Source: Setaria digitata
Taxonomy: Eukaryota; Nematoda; Chromadorea; Rhabditida; Setariidae
DNA length: 64,000 bases
Direction: 5' to 3'
NCBI GenBank assembly: GCA_003640385.1
Contig: RCAB01000052.1
Coordinates: forward strand, 1 to 64,000
Program-made: the position numbers and the translations under genes
Part shown: in pieces, positions 36,101 through 49,111 of the stretch
How positions within the stretch are numbered: the stretch's first letter is position 1
Layout of the letters: every line of letters starts with the position of its first letter
The notes under the pieces: model-generated
What the model saw: the letters and a program-made list of their open reading frames with translations, nothing else
The model's database searches: none
Told to the model about the DNA's origin: nothing

Positions 36101-38222
36101 AAAAAATTAAGGACCATAAATGATACGAGAAAACAACAATACTTTTTTTTGTAAAGTTTTTTTTATCTAAATTGTTGCTTGTTTATGATTCGCAAGTATT
36201 CACTTATTTCTTTGGTGAAGCGGTAGAAATAATGAACTAGTTGATGAAATCTTTATCATTATAGTTTCATACGTATTGTTGGGACGTACAATACAGTAAA
36301 TAATTCGTTTCATTTGGTTAGCATTGAAGCAATGTATACAGCAGAACCTTTCGATGTTGATCCGATCACTACTTTACTTGGTAATTCCTTTTTTTTTTAT
36401 AGCACTGGTTCCGCAAAAGAATTTCCCATACTTTTTGTTCTTATTCTGTAACTAAATTACATGCTTCTGAATTGAGAGGAAATGGATTTTGCTTTAAATT
36501 AGTATGAAAGTTATTGGCCCTTTCATCGCTGCGCATATAATTATGTTCTTATTAGCATGGACAAATGAAGGTGATAATAAATTGTAGAATGCATAGGTAA
36601 GTAATAAATTATGAAACTGACATTTTTTTTTAAATGTTGGTGATTATTCTTACTAGATTCAACCATCATGCCTTGTACTTTATGAAAGCCGTACTTATAC
36701 TTTTCTTGTTCAAAAATTTCATTTGAAGCGTTTGAAAACAACGATGTTTTTTATTTTTTCTTTTTTCTATATTCATTTAATCGTTCCGCTTTCAGAATTA
36801 TTTTTTTTTTATTCAGATCTACTTTTTAGTTCCGAACACTAATGTGGCAACTATAGCAAACAATGCCATTGTTATTGAGGGAGTTTCACGTAGTCGAAAT
36901 GCTTTAATAAATGGGGAAACGAGTAATTACGATTGGGACAATGGTTACACTTGCCATCAGTTAGGATCTGGTGCCATCGTTGTGCAGCTGCCCCAGCCAT
37001 ATCTTATCGACTCCATACGGTATGTTTTACTACATATCTTATGATTAATTTCATTTCACTTCGGCTGGTATTCAGGTAATATGCATTCTAATGGTTTTGT
37101 GACCTGACAATATCTGATATACTTTTTTGACAAGAAAGGCGCTATATTTGTTTAGAGTTTCTGTAAACTTATACTCATAGTGCTTGAACATTTTCATTCT
37201 CCTTCTTTGCTATTTTTAAATTTGTGAAGCTATGTATATTTAGCTTACTCTTGTGGGATTGCGATGATCGACATTATTCTTATTATGTTGAAGTATCCTG
37301 TGATAACATGTCTTGGATACGTGTGGCAGATAAAACTCAGGAACACTGCAGGTAATTTTCAACCACTAACATTTTTCATTACAAATACTTTAAAACTTAT
37401 TTCCCTTAAAAGTATATTTCCTAAAACTAAGAAAAGATTTGTTTATTTTTCATTTCATCATATTTTAGTCAATTAACTTTTTATTTATATATGGAACATG
37501 TATTTCTACGTCCAACACTTTCGTTTTTCCCTAAATCTGTATATCACTAATTCAGTTTAATTCGTTTTCACAGAGCATGGCAAATATTAAAATTTGATCG
37601 ACGACCCGTTGTATTTATTCGTCTTGTTGGGACTCACAATTCGGGTAAGTGATAATTTTACTTGCATGAACTTATAAATATATAATAAATCATGTTTTAA
37701 ATATAAAACATGGATATTTTCGAATGGAAGTATGCTATTATTTATTTTGCATCATCTCTCAAGTGACGACCTGTACAAAGTAAATGTTTTCCTTAAAAAT
37801 TAAATTTTGGTTAAGGAAGTATATCATTAGGGAGCAAATTTGCAAAAAAATTGAACACTCTCATAATATTTCATTTTCATTCGTCCAATGAATTGAATTG
37901 GTTGCTTGGTTTTTAATTACAAATGAAGAGAAGAATGGGGATGAGAATAGTGCTGAATTTTTCTCCAAATAGTCAGTTACTGAAATGTATATTCTCTCAG
38001 ATACCTTTTCTCATATATGATATAACTTATTCCACCTCTTTTGCAGTAAATGAAGTGTTTCACTGCGTTCATTTTGAATGCCCTGCTCAACGGTCAGTCC
38101 TTACACCTCTAGAAACATTCGACAGTAACACGCTTCTATCTGAACATGAAAGAACGGAAGAAGTGGATTCATTTCAAAATACATCATCTGCAGATGTTTC
38201 AAAAGCTTCATCAACGGGCTGA
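33173..38222 (+). CDS. BTBD9: BTBD9 homologue (BTB-BACK-F5/8C), 16 exons, 603 aa
   Basis: Exons: 33173-33200, 33398-33489, 33739-33800, 33926-34015, 34216-34339, 34580-34705, 34834-34953, 35008-35179, 35419-35576, 35736-35816, 35931-36028, 36265-36380, 36830-37019, 37244-37351, 37574-37644, 38047-38222. Every phase agrees. The order is a BTB domain (SDITLKVEGR, PAHRVILAARSQYFRALLYNG, YIYTGKLS), a BACK region (APEIDIFRAVREWIRQHP, LDDLLNVIRPSGLVASDAIL) and two discoidin-like F5/8 type C domains (GRPFIINHIRLLLWDRD ... VRIVGTYNTVN; VIEGVSRSRNALINGE ... FIRLVGTHNSVNEVFHCVHF). This matches animal BTBD9 end to end, including the start MSDNHP. BTBD9 acts as a substrate adaptor for cullin-3 ubiquitin ligases and affects iron handling, dopamine signalling and sleep in animals; the C. 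elegans orthologue is hpo-9. The C-terminal tail is Ser/Thr/Glu-rich and variable. Confidence 0.95.
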
Positions 38223-41200
38223 TTATCAGATTTCAAGAAATTATTTGCAAAACATTTTGAGAAATGTGATAAAAATATAAAGGGGACTAAATTGAATGAT
38301 AGTTGAGTTGAAATGAATTAAATATTTTTAAATATAAGTGGAAAGTTATCTTTATCTTGGATCTTGAAATTCTGGTTATCTTGGAATTCTTCCCCTTTCA
38401 TTATATCATTTTTTTTACCGATGAATTTTTTTTCTGTGCTCCTGTTTATAGCTGAGCGGAGCGGCGTGCTTTCTCATCATCGTTTGCTTTTTTTTGAATT
38501 ATGTTGTACTAGCTATCGTTTACAGTGTTAATATGCTTTAAACGCATCATTTTATCTATTTATTCACAATTAGTTATTAAAATTTCTTTTAGTTAATTTG
38601 ATTTTCCATTTTTGCTTATGCTCATTATTATGAGAACTTGGCCTTTCATTTGTAATGTAAAAATAGTATATTCAATGCGGGGTATTTTGAATTCGTTTCA
38701 AATGAAGCTGAGCATGCAGTAAATGTATTTGAAATTTTTTTTCTCTTTCGAATCGTGCAAATTTTTGAAGGAAGGATCAATTGAAATTTTTTCTTTTTTT
38801 TTTTTTTTAAAATTCTAATAATGACTCTGCTTATGCCTCAGGCTAGTGTTTGCTATTTCTTGAATTTTTCTCGTACTTGCAATATTTCTTCAAAGAAAAA
38901 GTTGGAAGAAATGGTACATGTCGATAAAATTGTTTAAATATCCTAATATTTAAAAAAAAAAAAAATTTATCCTCTTCTATCTTAGTTCCTCCCTTTTCTT
39001 TTTTGACACCTGCAAACTTTTTTTTTTTCCTCAGAAAGGCTTCTCCTCTTCTTCGCTCACTGGAATTCAATTTACTAGTTAATGATATACACCATCTTAT
39101 CGTATTGTACATGCTTTTTAATATTTGCTTTACATAATATGTGCATGCATGCAATAAACTGTACATTATTCGAAATAGTAAGCACTTCGTGAGTTTTGAG
39201 CAAACATTCCACCATTTTGAAGTCAGTAATTGAAGCTGTAAAATTCAATAATTTATTGTAAAATTTTTTTTTTTTTTTTTTCGAATATTCCAAAATATAG
39301 AATATAAAAAAATTGTATGATCGAATATAAAAAAAAAAAAAGTTCCTTAGAGGCCGTTTGAGGCTATTTGCCTTTGAAATGTTTGATTGAATTTTATTTT
39401 ATAATCATCTGCATAAAAGGTATTCTTCAAGCATTGATCGTCTTATCAGTGGATCGATAGAAACGCTAAAGGAGTAGGCAAAAATTGCAGTTGTGTTTAA
39501 TTTTGATACCATTGTTCTCGTCGATATCAGTTCATTTAATCTTATCATCTCGTCAGTTAGGGTTCTTTTAAATTAGTGCGGTAATTTTTATTATAAACTG
39601 CCTTTTCATTATTGTTTTTCCTCTGTCTTTTATGTTGTTGAAACATCGAAATCACAAATTTTAGACATTATATTATCTTAAATGGAATGATTAAAAGTGA
39701 TCAGAAGTCGTTTCAGGAATAAAATAGCAAAAAAATAAAAATAAAAACATAAAGCACAAACACAGAAATGCTGGAATTTCAGGAAAAAAAAAGATGATGA
39801 TGAATGAATGAATGAATATAAGGAATGGGAAATTTTTTGAAATAACTAATTTAAATTATACTGCTTATATTTCATGATTTTCTTGTTATTTGATTCATGA
39901 CCATAAGCAGCATAAATTAAATTGCTACTTCGATAACAGAGAACAATTTGCTCCAAATGTATTTATTACTAGTTACGAGTAAATAACTCAGATATTTTAT
40001 CTCTGATAATTGTTATCTTTCTAGAAGTATGACGCAAAAAAAGTTATCATCCAATGAAACATGATTTGTAATAGTTAAAACGAACAGATGGATAATCATA
40101 GGCATTAATTGATAAGAGAAAAAAAAAAAAAAACAAAAGAGAAATTACCGTATTAAATTACCGTATCTGTTTGAATTATAAAAAACATATCGAAGGATTT
40201 GAGAAACAGGAAATTATGAACAAGTGATTCATTGGAAATGATATTAAATTGAAATTTGCCAATAATTTTGATCAATTTGGAAAGAAAAAAAAAAAAAAAA
40301 AAACGAAAAACTTTTTCCCTTTTGGATATGTTTAGGGAAACAAAAAGCTATTTGATAACATTTTCAAGATGGCATTCAGCATTCCTTTTTTTTTTCTTTC
40401 ATAATCAGTTGCAATTCAGGATGAAATTCTAAGCAGAAATAAATTTGCTAGAAGACGCGAATAAAATACATTGAACGCGCTTCAAACATTTAACTTCAAA
40501 TTTTCAATAGCAACATAAAATAATTAAACAAAAAAATTGGTAAAAAAAAAAAAGAAGACAAACAATAATTCATTAGCAAAATATGAAATTACTTCATAAA
40601 TTAGCCAACATTGTTGCTAGCCTAAATTATATTATTCAAATTTACACATCCTTATGATTGCAACAAAATTAACTGATCAATTAAGTTTCATATATATATA
40701 TATTTCTTCTCCTGCAAATTTTAAACTCTTCGAAATGATTAAAAATGCAATGAAAATTGCTAAGCAGTGCGGGAATATTATTTTAAATTGATGCATAAAA
40801 TTTTTCGCATTTTTTTTTTATTGGAACTTTTTGTTATGTATAAATGCATTAACTAGTTTTAAAGCAAAAAAAAAAAAAAAAAAGAGAAGAAATGATTGGC
40901 AATCGAAATTTGATAATTTATTTCAGCAGTGAATAGGAGCATAATGGCATGAAAATGTTTTTAAAATTTGTGTTATAAAATTTCTCAAAAGTAATATATA
41001 TTAAAGTAGGATTGAATTTCTTTTCTTTTGAAAAAAAAAAGAAATATTTTTTCCTTAAATTCCAGATTTGCAATGTTTTAGAAATGTGATATTGCATATT
41101 AAAGAAGAAAATGTAAGGGATTTCATTATGCACAATATTATTTGTTGCATTTAAAATATTTAAAGAAAATTTATCGAATTCAGAAGCAGTATGAGAAAAT

Positions 41201-41713
41201 GTAAATGTTAGAAAAGGTTAAACTTACTTAATAACTAAATAAACTTAATAACCAATGGTTATTCTAAGTATTAACAGCACTAACAGATTGAAAGTAAAAT
41301 TTTCAAAGTTTTTTTTCTTCGAAAACTTTGAAAAAATTTGAAAGTTCTTTTTTTTGAAAATTTGAAAATAGAGATATTCTTTTCTAATTCATTTTCAGAA
41401 CGCAAAATTCATTATTTTATCATGATTTAGTATAATTTCTTATTCGAAACTAAATTTTAAGTTTCAAATTATTAACTTTACATGGCTTATTTGCAGTATA
41501 CAACTAGTGCCTCTTTGTTTTTTTTTTCCCCATTTTTTTTTTTTATACAAATTTCTCTAGGTTTGCAGAAAAAAAAAAAAAAAACAAGAAATAACATGCA
41601 TTACAATCCTCTGCTTATCATCTATCATATCAGTACTTATCAGAATAAATGAATTAATTCCGGAAAAAAAAATCTGATCATTTGAAATTGATGGATCTAT
41701 TATATTCCACTGC

Positions 41714-41824
41714 TGACGTACATACGTTAGAAATAAAACCTAAATTTATTTGTTCTATGTAGGTTAGTTATTGACGTAGTCTGCCGTAATTTACGCACGT
41801 GATTCCTTATTTTCTGTGACGTAA
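41714..41824. promoter_or_regulatory. CRE-like / E-box cluster
   Basis: TGACGTA starts at 41714 and 41772, CACGTG lies at 41796-41801, and TGACGTAA at 41817-41824, all within 111 bp of otherwise AT-rich DNA. It lies about 2 kb upstream of the CRAL-TRIO gene, so its target is uncertain. Confidence 0.35.
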
Positions 41825-43232
41825 CATGACATAGGTATGCAATTACGGTGATCGTTAAAATACTTATAATAGCTATATATTAATGAAACATGCGTATAAT
41901 TTCATACATTATTATGTAATATTATAAATCCGTTAATTAATTATTTAACAACATTATTTATACCATGTCATTATCAGTAATTTTATCTTCAATATTAAAG
42001 TGATAAAGCATTTGATTCGTGTAAAAATTTTTTCTTTTTTTTTTAATATATAAAAATATATCAACATTGTTTTGTTTTTTTTTTTCCATTAAAAAATCTC
42101 ATAGCATAGTCTATAGTAAACATCTTGCTGAAATTCTAGATGATAAATTTAAATTTAAATTTTTACAATTTTAATTCATAGTAATTAAAAAAGAAACAAA
42201 CAAGCTTGATTTGGCAGAAATGAAATCATAAATGCCATTCGTTGTTTTTTGTTACTTGAAAAAAAAAAAAAAAAAAAAAAAAAGGAGAAAAGGGAAAGAA
42301 AAAAGTGAAGAGATGAAATAATTATTGAGCAAAACTTTTGTTTATTTTAATCATTTAGTCATTTCGAATATATCTTATGGGTATGCATCACACAGCTCAA
42401 CTAAATTATGTAAATCATAAAAAGATTGAACACTTAACGGACCAGTTTGATGAATGAACAAAATAAATGTGCTACTTGTTGTAAATTTATCGGAATTAAT
42501 TTTATTTTAAATTTGTTAAAATGTATCATACAAATGAACCTCATTGTCATCACAACCAGTATCTGTCGTGCGGTAGCGACTGTCCCTTGTTCATCTGCTG
42601 TCAGAATCATCACAGTTTTTAATTTTTAAATTTCAATTTTATATTTATCAATGTTTCGATTACAGCAATGCTATTTAGTTTCCGGTTTTAGCACTTGGTC
42701 CGAAAAGCAAGTGCTAAAATTTTGTTGGGATTTGTAATTAAATTATTTTATTTGAAATATTTTCATTCACTGCTGATTTCAGAAATGATTTTGATAGGTT
42801 AATCAAGTGATCGTCATAGTTCCTCAATGGCTGATTACTTTTTTGTTATATTCGTTTAATAAATAAGTATATAAAATTTGAAGCAAATTTCAATTCCTAT
42901 TTTAATGAGTGTTTAAAATTTAAGATTCAGATTAAAGAAATATTATTATAAATAATTCAATGTTATCGTTTTATAGTGAGAAGAATATTTACGAATTATA
43001 TATCTGTTAAATTTCAATTAGGCAGTAAGAAAGAACGATAAGAGAACAGAAGGGTAGAAAAAAGAATTACTAATAATTATATGAAATTTAAATTTAAACA
43101 ATTCGTTTTTTTTTGGAATCTGTTATCAATTAGATTTACTTTATCAAATTTAAAATGGCTATTTATACTTTTTTTTTTTCTCTAATAACTGAATTATTTC
43201 TTCACTTTTTTTTTGTTCATCATCATCATAAT

Positions 43233-43335
43233 GAGACACAGAATTCTTGTCCATGATGAGGCTAGAATTTTTGTCCATGATAATAAGGTGTAGGATTCTT
43301 GTCTATGATGAGGACTAGGATTTTTATCTGTATCG
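43233..43335. repeat. Minisatellite, ~26-bp unit
   Basis: Four degenerate units of the form (T)AGAATTCTTGTCCATGATGAGG follow one another, drifting to TAGGATTCTTGTCTATGATG and GGATTTTTATCTGTAT. Confidence 0.7.
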
Positions 43336-43583
43336 ATAGAAAAATCATACCTGCTCTCAAGTTAGTTCAGTATTCTTACTCACAAATCTCACAATTCTAG
43401 ATGTTTCTTATGTTGTAATTAATAANCAGAATTTTTGTCCATGATAATAAGGTGTAGGATTCTTGTCTATGATGAAGACTAGGATTTTTATCTGTATCGA
43501 TAGAAAAATCATACCTGCTCTCTAGTTCAATTCTTACTCACAAATCTCACAATTCTAGATGTTTCTTATGTTGTAATTAATAA
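43264..43583. repeat. Duplicated ~160-bp flanks around N at 43426
   Basis: 43264-43425 recurs as 43428-43583 with a few substitutions and a deletion of about six bases. Both copies end in TTGTAATTAATAA. The N marks the join. Confidence 0.85.
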
Positions 43584-43751
43584 TTATAATTCAAATGATA
43601 AAGGAAAACTTATGACTATAATAATAAGAGCTGAATTTAAGTATACTACTTGAATTTAAATGAATAAATATATTAATTTACTAAGACTTCTGATGGTGTT
43701 TGTGCGCTAATTACTGCTTTAATTGTTTTAAATGCGCTAATAATGTATTAC

Positions 43752-43753
43752 AG
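43752..43753 (+). promoter_or_regulatory. Probable spliced-leader acceptor, CRAL-TRIO gene
   Basis: TGTATTACAG ends here, 25 nt before the ATG; no upstream coding exon is seen. Confidence 0.4.
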
Positions 43754-43778
43754 TTGTGGAAAATACTCAATTAAAAAT

Positions 43779-46700
43779 ATGGTATATTTTACACCATCAC
43801 CAATAACTGGAGATGAAATAGCTGGAGCGGAGAAAATTAGGTTAACTTTTGAATTTACAAAGAAAACACAAAATGATAAATTTCAGTTAATTTCAAATGA
43901 TTCGAAATAAAATTATCAGAATTTATTACTAGATTATCACCTCAGTAATTTGCACATTACCGCACATAATTATTTCAGGTTATTTAATACAAAATTTTAT
44001 TTACTATTTGATAACGGCTTTAAAGCTAGTAATAAACAGCAATCAAAAATGTGAGGTTGATAAGCTGATAATAACTGAACTATCGTTTTAGTATTTGCAT
44101 ACTGTTGTTATAGTTATTCTGGCTACTCGGATGGATGCATTCGGAAATAAAGGTTGGAGCTGATAATAAATAAAAGTGTAATATTGATAAGTGCTAAAAA
44201 ATAGTTTAGATTACTTTAATAATTTTCCCTTTTTTTCAATACATATTATCTGTAACATTTCAGGCAAATAATCGGAAATATTCCGGATGCATTTAATACG
44301 ACATTTTATTTAGCACGTTGGTGGAGGGCTTATAACGGTGATTTAGAACGTATTGAAAGAAATATGAAAGATCTATTTGATCATCGACGTATCCTTGGCT
44401 ATGATCAAATCGAAACAGAATTACTACAAACAAAACTGGAAATCGCTAAAAAAACATTTGAAGTGATTTGAAATTTTACAGAAATAAAAGCCGAACATTA
44501 AAAAAAAAAAAATCATACATGAATTAACTTGTAATTTATGCTTTTTTGTTTTGATAAATAAAAATATTGTAAGAAAAAAAGCCGAAATATCAAATCAAGA
44601 AGTATTCATTTAGATTCAATTTGGATGAAATTTGTTAGAAATTGAAATGAAAACTTCTTTTTCATTTTCGTTCTTTTTTTTTTCCGCAACAAACTTTTTA
44701 CATTTAGCTTGATTTTAAAACACTTCTGTAATTATCAACCAATTTTTAGGTTTCTTACACGATAAAAATATAGTTAAAACAGAAGTTTTCAATATATTTG
44801 AAAAACGTGACCCTCATTTTTTCGAAGAGACTAAAATTAAAATATATTCGGTTCCATTTTAAATTAGTTTCAGCGTTTTTGCATTTCAAAAGTTGCATTA
44901 CATCGCAGTGCCAACAATGTTTGTGTCTTCTTTCAACGAATGGTGACGAATGATATTGAAGAGGTTAGTACCATTTTCATTTTCAAATAATTATTATCAT
45001 TTCAACTCCAACAGTACTTCACAAATAACTCTCTGATCAAACTGCCCGAAATATGGTGAAAGCTAGATAGCACTTCACTAATTCCTTATCAGTTTGATAA
45101 AAGAAATAGATCGTAATTCACAATTCTTTATCACTGTAAATTAAGTTGAAACTTTTCAACTGTAAGTGAGATTTTTTTTATTGTTGAAAATTTCTATAGA
45201 AAAAAAAAAAAAAAACCGACAACACTAACGGTCAGGAAAAAAAAAACTGCATTTAAAAGAATAGATAGGTTAATTTGAGAGAAGCAACAGGGTCAACTTC
45301 ATTAAAACTTATCACAGTTAATAATTGCCCACCAATTTGCCGGAAATTTTTCCATAAATTGAAATGAGAAAAGTTTAAAATTATTGAAATAAATGGAAGA
45401 ATAATTCTAGATTTCCAAAGTGGTACCATTCAGTTATGTTCTTCATTCATACTTCATACTACAAGAAGCTTTTACACGAGCTCAACTGGAGACTGAAAAA
45501 GCAACAGGCTCACCAGCAGCTGTTGCAAGTATTCTTGACCTTTCCGAGGTCAATACCACTGCTCTATTGAATCCATCAAGTGTTTCGGCACAATTTGTAC
45601 GATTAATTGTAAAAATATGGGCTGATTACTTCGCCGAAACGGTAAACCAACAATTTATATAAAATTATCACTATCGTAATAATTTGGCCTTTTTATCACT
45701 CTCATAATTATTGTTATTACTCTTATTAATTACCAACTATTGCCATCATTCATCTTTACCATCACTATTATCAATTATCGCCATTACAATCATTTGTTAT
45801 TATTACTCTTGTTAACTATTATTTTCATCAACTAATATCGATTATTGCTGCTAATCATTATTATTAATTATTGTCTTTATTTATTTATTGATTTGTTTAT
45901 TTATTTATTTATCTGTTTGTTTATTTATTTATTTATTTTTTTTATCTAATTAAATTAATTTTATCATTATCAATATTATTTTTATTAATACTATTTATTA
46001 TTATTATTTATTATCATAAGTATCATTACTGCTGTGCTTGAGCCACCACTATCAACTTATCAACTAACTGCAGTAATATTATTATTTTATGATCATAATT
46101 GTTTTACGGTTATTTTCCTACTCAATTCAAATTTTAGAATTAGACCTTTGATTGAAACCGAATAATGTAGTACTATCACTACTTTTATTCCAATTTTTTT
46201 ATCGATGAAAGAAACAGAAGCAATGTTTTTTTTTCCGATCAGTGATTTGAATGAGTAGTGTTTTTTTTTTTTTTTTTTTTTCTTATTACAGAATAAAAAT
46301 TCAACTCTGAAGTCTTTATCCGGGTTACTTATTTTGTGAATGAAAAGAAAATTTAAATTTTGAATTCAAAAAGTTTGACATTTTAATTAACAAATTGAGT
46401 TCATTATCAACCAAAGTTTGTGTTATCGGGATGTAAGATTTGATTGATTTAACGTCGTACTTTGTTAAGAAGAGTGACCAAAATAAAAAGGAAGACAAAT
46501 CAAAAAGAAGACAGTTTCTTTATAAAATTAAATCGCTTCATTACATTCTCGAACTCTTTCAAAAATTTCTCAAAAATTATCAATCAATCAGTGATCTTGT
46601 CAGCAGCATTCTATGTTAGGTTTTAGGATCATACTTTAAACAGTTTCAGTCTTTGAATACAAAGTCAATAAAATGGCTCTATAAAGCGAAATTGATATTA

Positions 46701-48481
46701 AATGTTATTCATATCGTTGATTGTAAGATTTTATGAGATTATCATTTTTATTCCTATTCGATCACTCTCAGCAAGTGTGATACTGATCTGAAGTACAAAA
46801 GATAACTAATCTTTTCTCTTTTCTACTCTTTCTAGAGTTAATTAGAAACTAATAAAAATCGATTTTAGCAAATCGTTTTTCCAGTCATTACTGCAAAAGC
46901 TAATCATTTTTATCATCAGAATCATTGCTTTCACATGCCTATTCTTCGTATTTATTTTCAGTAATCAGTTAATTTATAGCAAGCCAAGCTGTTTCTTGTG
47001 AATTCACCAGCATTATTAAGCGTAATGGGGCAAGTCGTCAAGCTTCTACTCGATAAAGCGACCCAAGCACGACTTCAATTCCTTTATCAGCCAACTGATC
47101 TGCTCAAACATTTAGATCCAAATGCAAGCTATTTATTATTTAAATTTTAAAAACTCATTTAGCTATAAATATTTTGCTAAATGAAGTTGAAGCAAATTAA
47201 ACCTCTAATAATAAATGATTAATTATGTCTCAATTGAAATATTCGCATCACATTATTTAAAATAAATTTAAATACGAAAAGTATACAGTTAAAATGTTTT
47301 TTTGATATTTAAATTTACTTTAAAATTCGAAAAATGAAGCAATTAATGGTTTTCCAGAATCCCTTCCTAATAATGAAAATGATCATCAGTAATTTAACTT
47401 AATTTTGCAATACAGTGTCATCTTTTACGATAGTGCTAAATAGACTGAATACCGGATGTAGTCAAACATATTCAGTTTCCGGAAAAAAAATAGACCCACA
47501 GCAGCGGCTATTAATCAAACGGTTTATTTATTTATTGTAGCGCATTCACTACAAGCTATCATCAGTATTCAAAATATCTAACTATTGCCAAACTATAAAC
47601 CGTAATGATTTACTGGACTGCTTGAAAATCCGGCAGATGTATTTTTGATTATTCTTCAATAGAGACAAAAATCACCGGTATTATCAGAAATTATTTAGAG
47701 TTTGATTATAAAAAGTACTTGATTTTGTTTCACATTCATATTTTAAGTACTAAAGAGATTTGTTTCCTTTTTTTCTTTCCAGTTGGTACCAGCTGTATAT
47801 GGTGGAAAATGGCGTGATGAAAGCGGTTATGCGGAAGAGCCGGAATTAGTATGCCAAAAACCAATAAAAATAATCCCTGAGCATTACTACAATCCGGATT
47901 TGCTTTGGCGAAAATACGGCTTCCAAGAGGTTCCGCTAAAAACTATCGGAAGTATCAAAAGAAAGCAAACGTTTGAAGTCGAGAAGTTAGTTTTTTCCTT
48001 TTTTTTTTTGGGGGGGGTGGGGGGTGAAGGGGAGGAAGAACAATTTTTTTCACCTTAGACTTAATGTAAAATGATAAGCAAAAATAAATGATTAAAAAAA
48101 AAGGGAAATATTTATTTAGGGAATTTTCCTTTCTCAGTTTTTAAATCCCTTATAAACTTTCATATTTGAATGGATTCTTTCTTCAAAGATTAATTCTCGA
48201 AAATTAGTAAAATTTTTTTTAGAATTTGTATGAAAGAGTCGCAAATATTACTATGGGATTTTACGGTAACCAATGATATTGAATTTTCCATTGTAAAAAT
48301 GGAAGAAGAAAAAGAAGAACAAGTTGTATGGCCAAAAATAACGCTTACAAGTTTACGAGTACCAGAACAGGGATCAATTGCTTGTAGACAAGGAAAATAT
48401 AAGATACGATTTAAAAATCCTAACAGATCAATAATACCCATCAAATTACATTATGTAATTACATTGTGTCCTGATAATTAA
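43779..48481 (+). CDS. SEC14-like CRAL-TRIO and GOLD domain protein, 7 exons, 395 aa
   Basis: Exons: 43779-43840, 44264-44462, 44874-44963, 45411-45641, 46980-47123, 47783-47985, 48223-48481. All phases agree and the total is 395 residues. The start contains a CRAL-TRIO N-terminal helix region (NTTFYLARWWRAYNGDLERI). The lipid-binding domain follows: FILQEAF, SILDLSEVNT, KIWADYF, KLFLVNSPALLSVMGQVVK, and the exit motif LVPAVYGGKW, equivalent to LPxEYGG. After YYNPDLLWRKYG comes a GOLD beta-sandwich (ILLWDFTVTNDIEFSI ... RCxQGKYKIRFKNPNR type ending, then KLHYVITLC). Nematodes have several such CRAL-TRIO/GOLD proteins, thought to move phosphoinositides or other lipids between membranes. One intron (47124-47782) begins with GC (AAT|GCAAGC) rather than GT; no GT donor fits the frame. 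The ligand cannot be told from sequence. Confidence 0.85.
47124..47125 (+). promoter_or_regulatory. Non-canonical GC splice donor
   Basis: GCAAGC directly follows codon AAT. The next exon opens with TTGGTACCAGC after TTTCCAG and stays in frame. GCAAG is the typical extended form of GC-AG donors. Confidence 0.6.
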
Positions 48482-48577
48482 TGAGAGAAAATTTTAAAAT
48501 TATATTTAAATTTGGAGCTGCACAAATATTGTGAACTATTCAGTTGAATTTGTTTCACTTATTTCATGTATTGAGCA

Positions 48578-48583
48578 AATAAA
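48578..48583 (+). terminator. Poly(A) signal, CRAL-TRIO gene
   Basis: AATAAA about 97 nt past the stop codon. Confidence 0.5.
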
Positions 48584-48822
48584 TAGTTGCATCATATTTA
48601 TTAGGCGCAAAAATCAAATTCAAAGTGCAATGGACAGAACTTCTAAAGGATTCTTGTAAAATTACAGACTCAATAACTCTTTTACTGAAAATTTTATGCG
48701 AAATTACGAGAAATTAGTTAAAAAATTTTGGAAAATTATTGGAATCTTTCCTCTTTCTTCATAAAATGTTGCTTTTCGATGAAGTAACTGTTTAATATTT
48801 TCGGAATAACTGAAAATAATTT

Positions 48823-49111
48823 CAATAAATGCAACACAATCCTTCTTGTTTTGTGATGAGGGAAATTTCTCATTCATTTGCTTTGTTCGGTCATTTCTAA
48901 TCATTAAGAAAGTGATCCGTTTGCAAAAATGATGCAGGAAAACTGCAACAAATCTCACAAAGTAGGNCAATAAATGCAACACAATCCTTCTTGTTTTGTG
49001 ATGAGGGAAATTTCTCATCCATTTGCTTTGTTCGGTCATTTCTAATCATTAAGAAAATGATCCGTTTGCAAAAATGATGCAGGAAAACTGCAACAAATCT
49101 CACAAAGTAGG
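48823..49111. repeat. Duplicated 144-bp flanks around N at 48967
   Basis: 48823-48966 and 48968-49111 are equal in length and nearly identical. Differences include CTCATTCAT versus CTCATCCAT and AGTGATCC versus AATGATCC, consistent with two alleles. Confidence 0.88.

Larger units (their letters stand above)
38223..43778. other. 5.5-kb gene-poor region
   Basis: I find no exon with both coding character and splice sites. It holds many A and T runs, a short (GAAT)n near 39805-39820, a T-rich foldback (about 41298-41335, TTTTCAAAG with CTTTGAAAA), an ACGT-core motif cluster at 41714-41824, a ~26-bp minisatellite (43233-43335), and an N flanked by duplicated sequence (43426). It may contain distal regulatory sequence for the lipid-transfer gene. 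Confidence 0.6.

Noticed and set aside
47124..47160. Read-through of the fifth CRAL-TRIO exon to a nearby stop
   Set aside because: It would cut the protein before the exit motif and GOLD domain, which are intact downstream and in phase with a GC donor.
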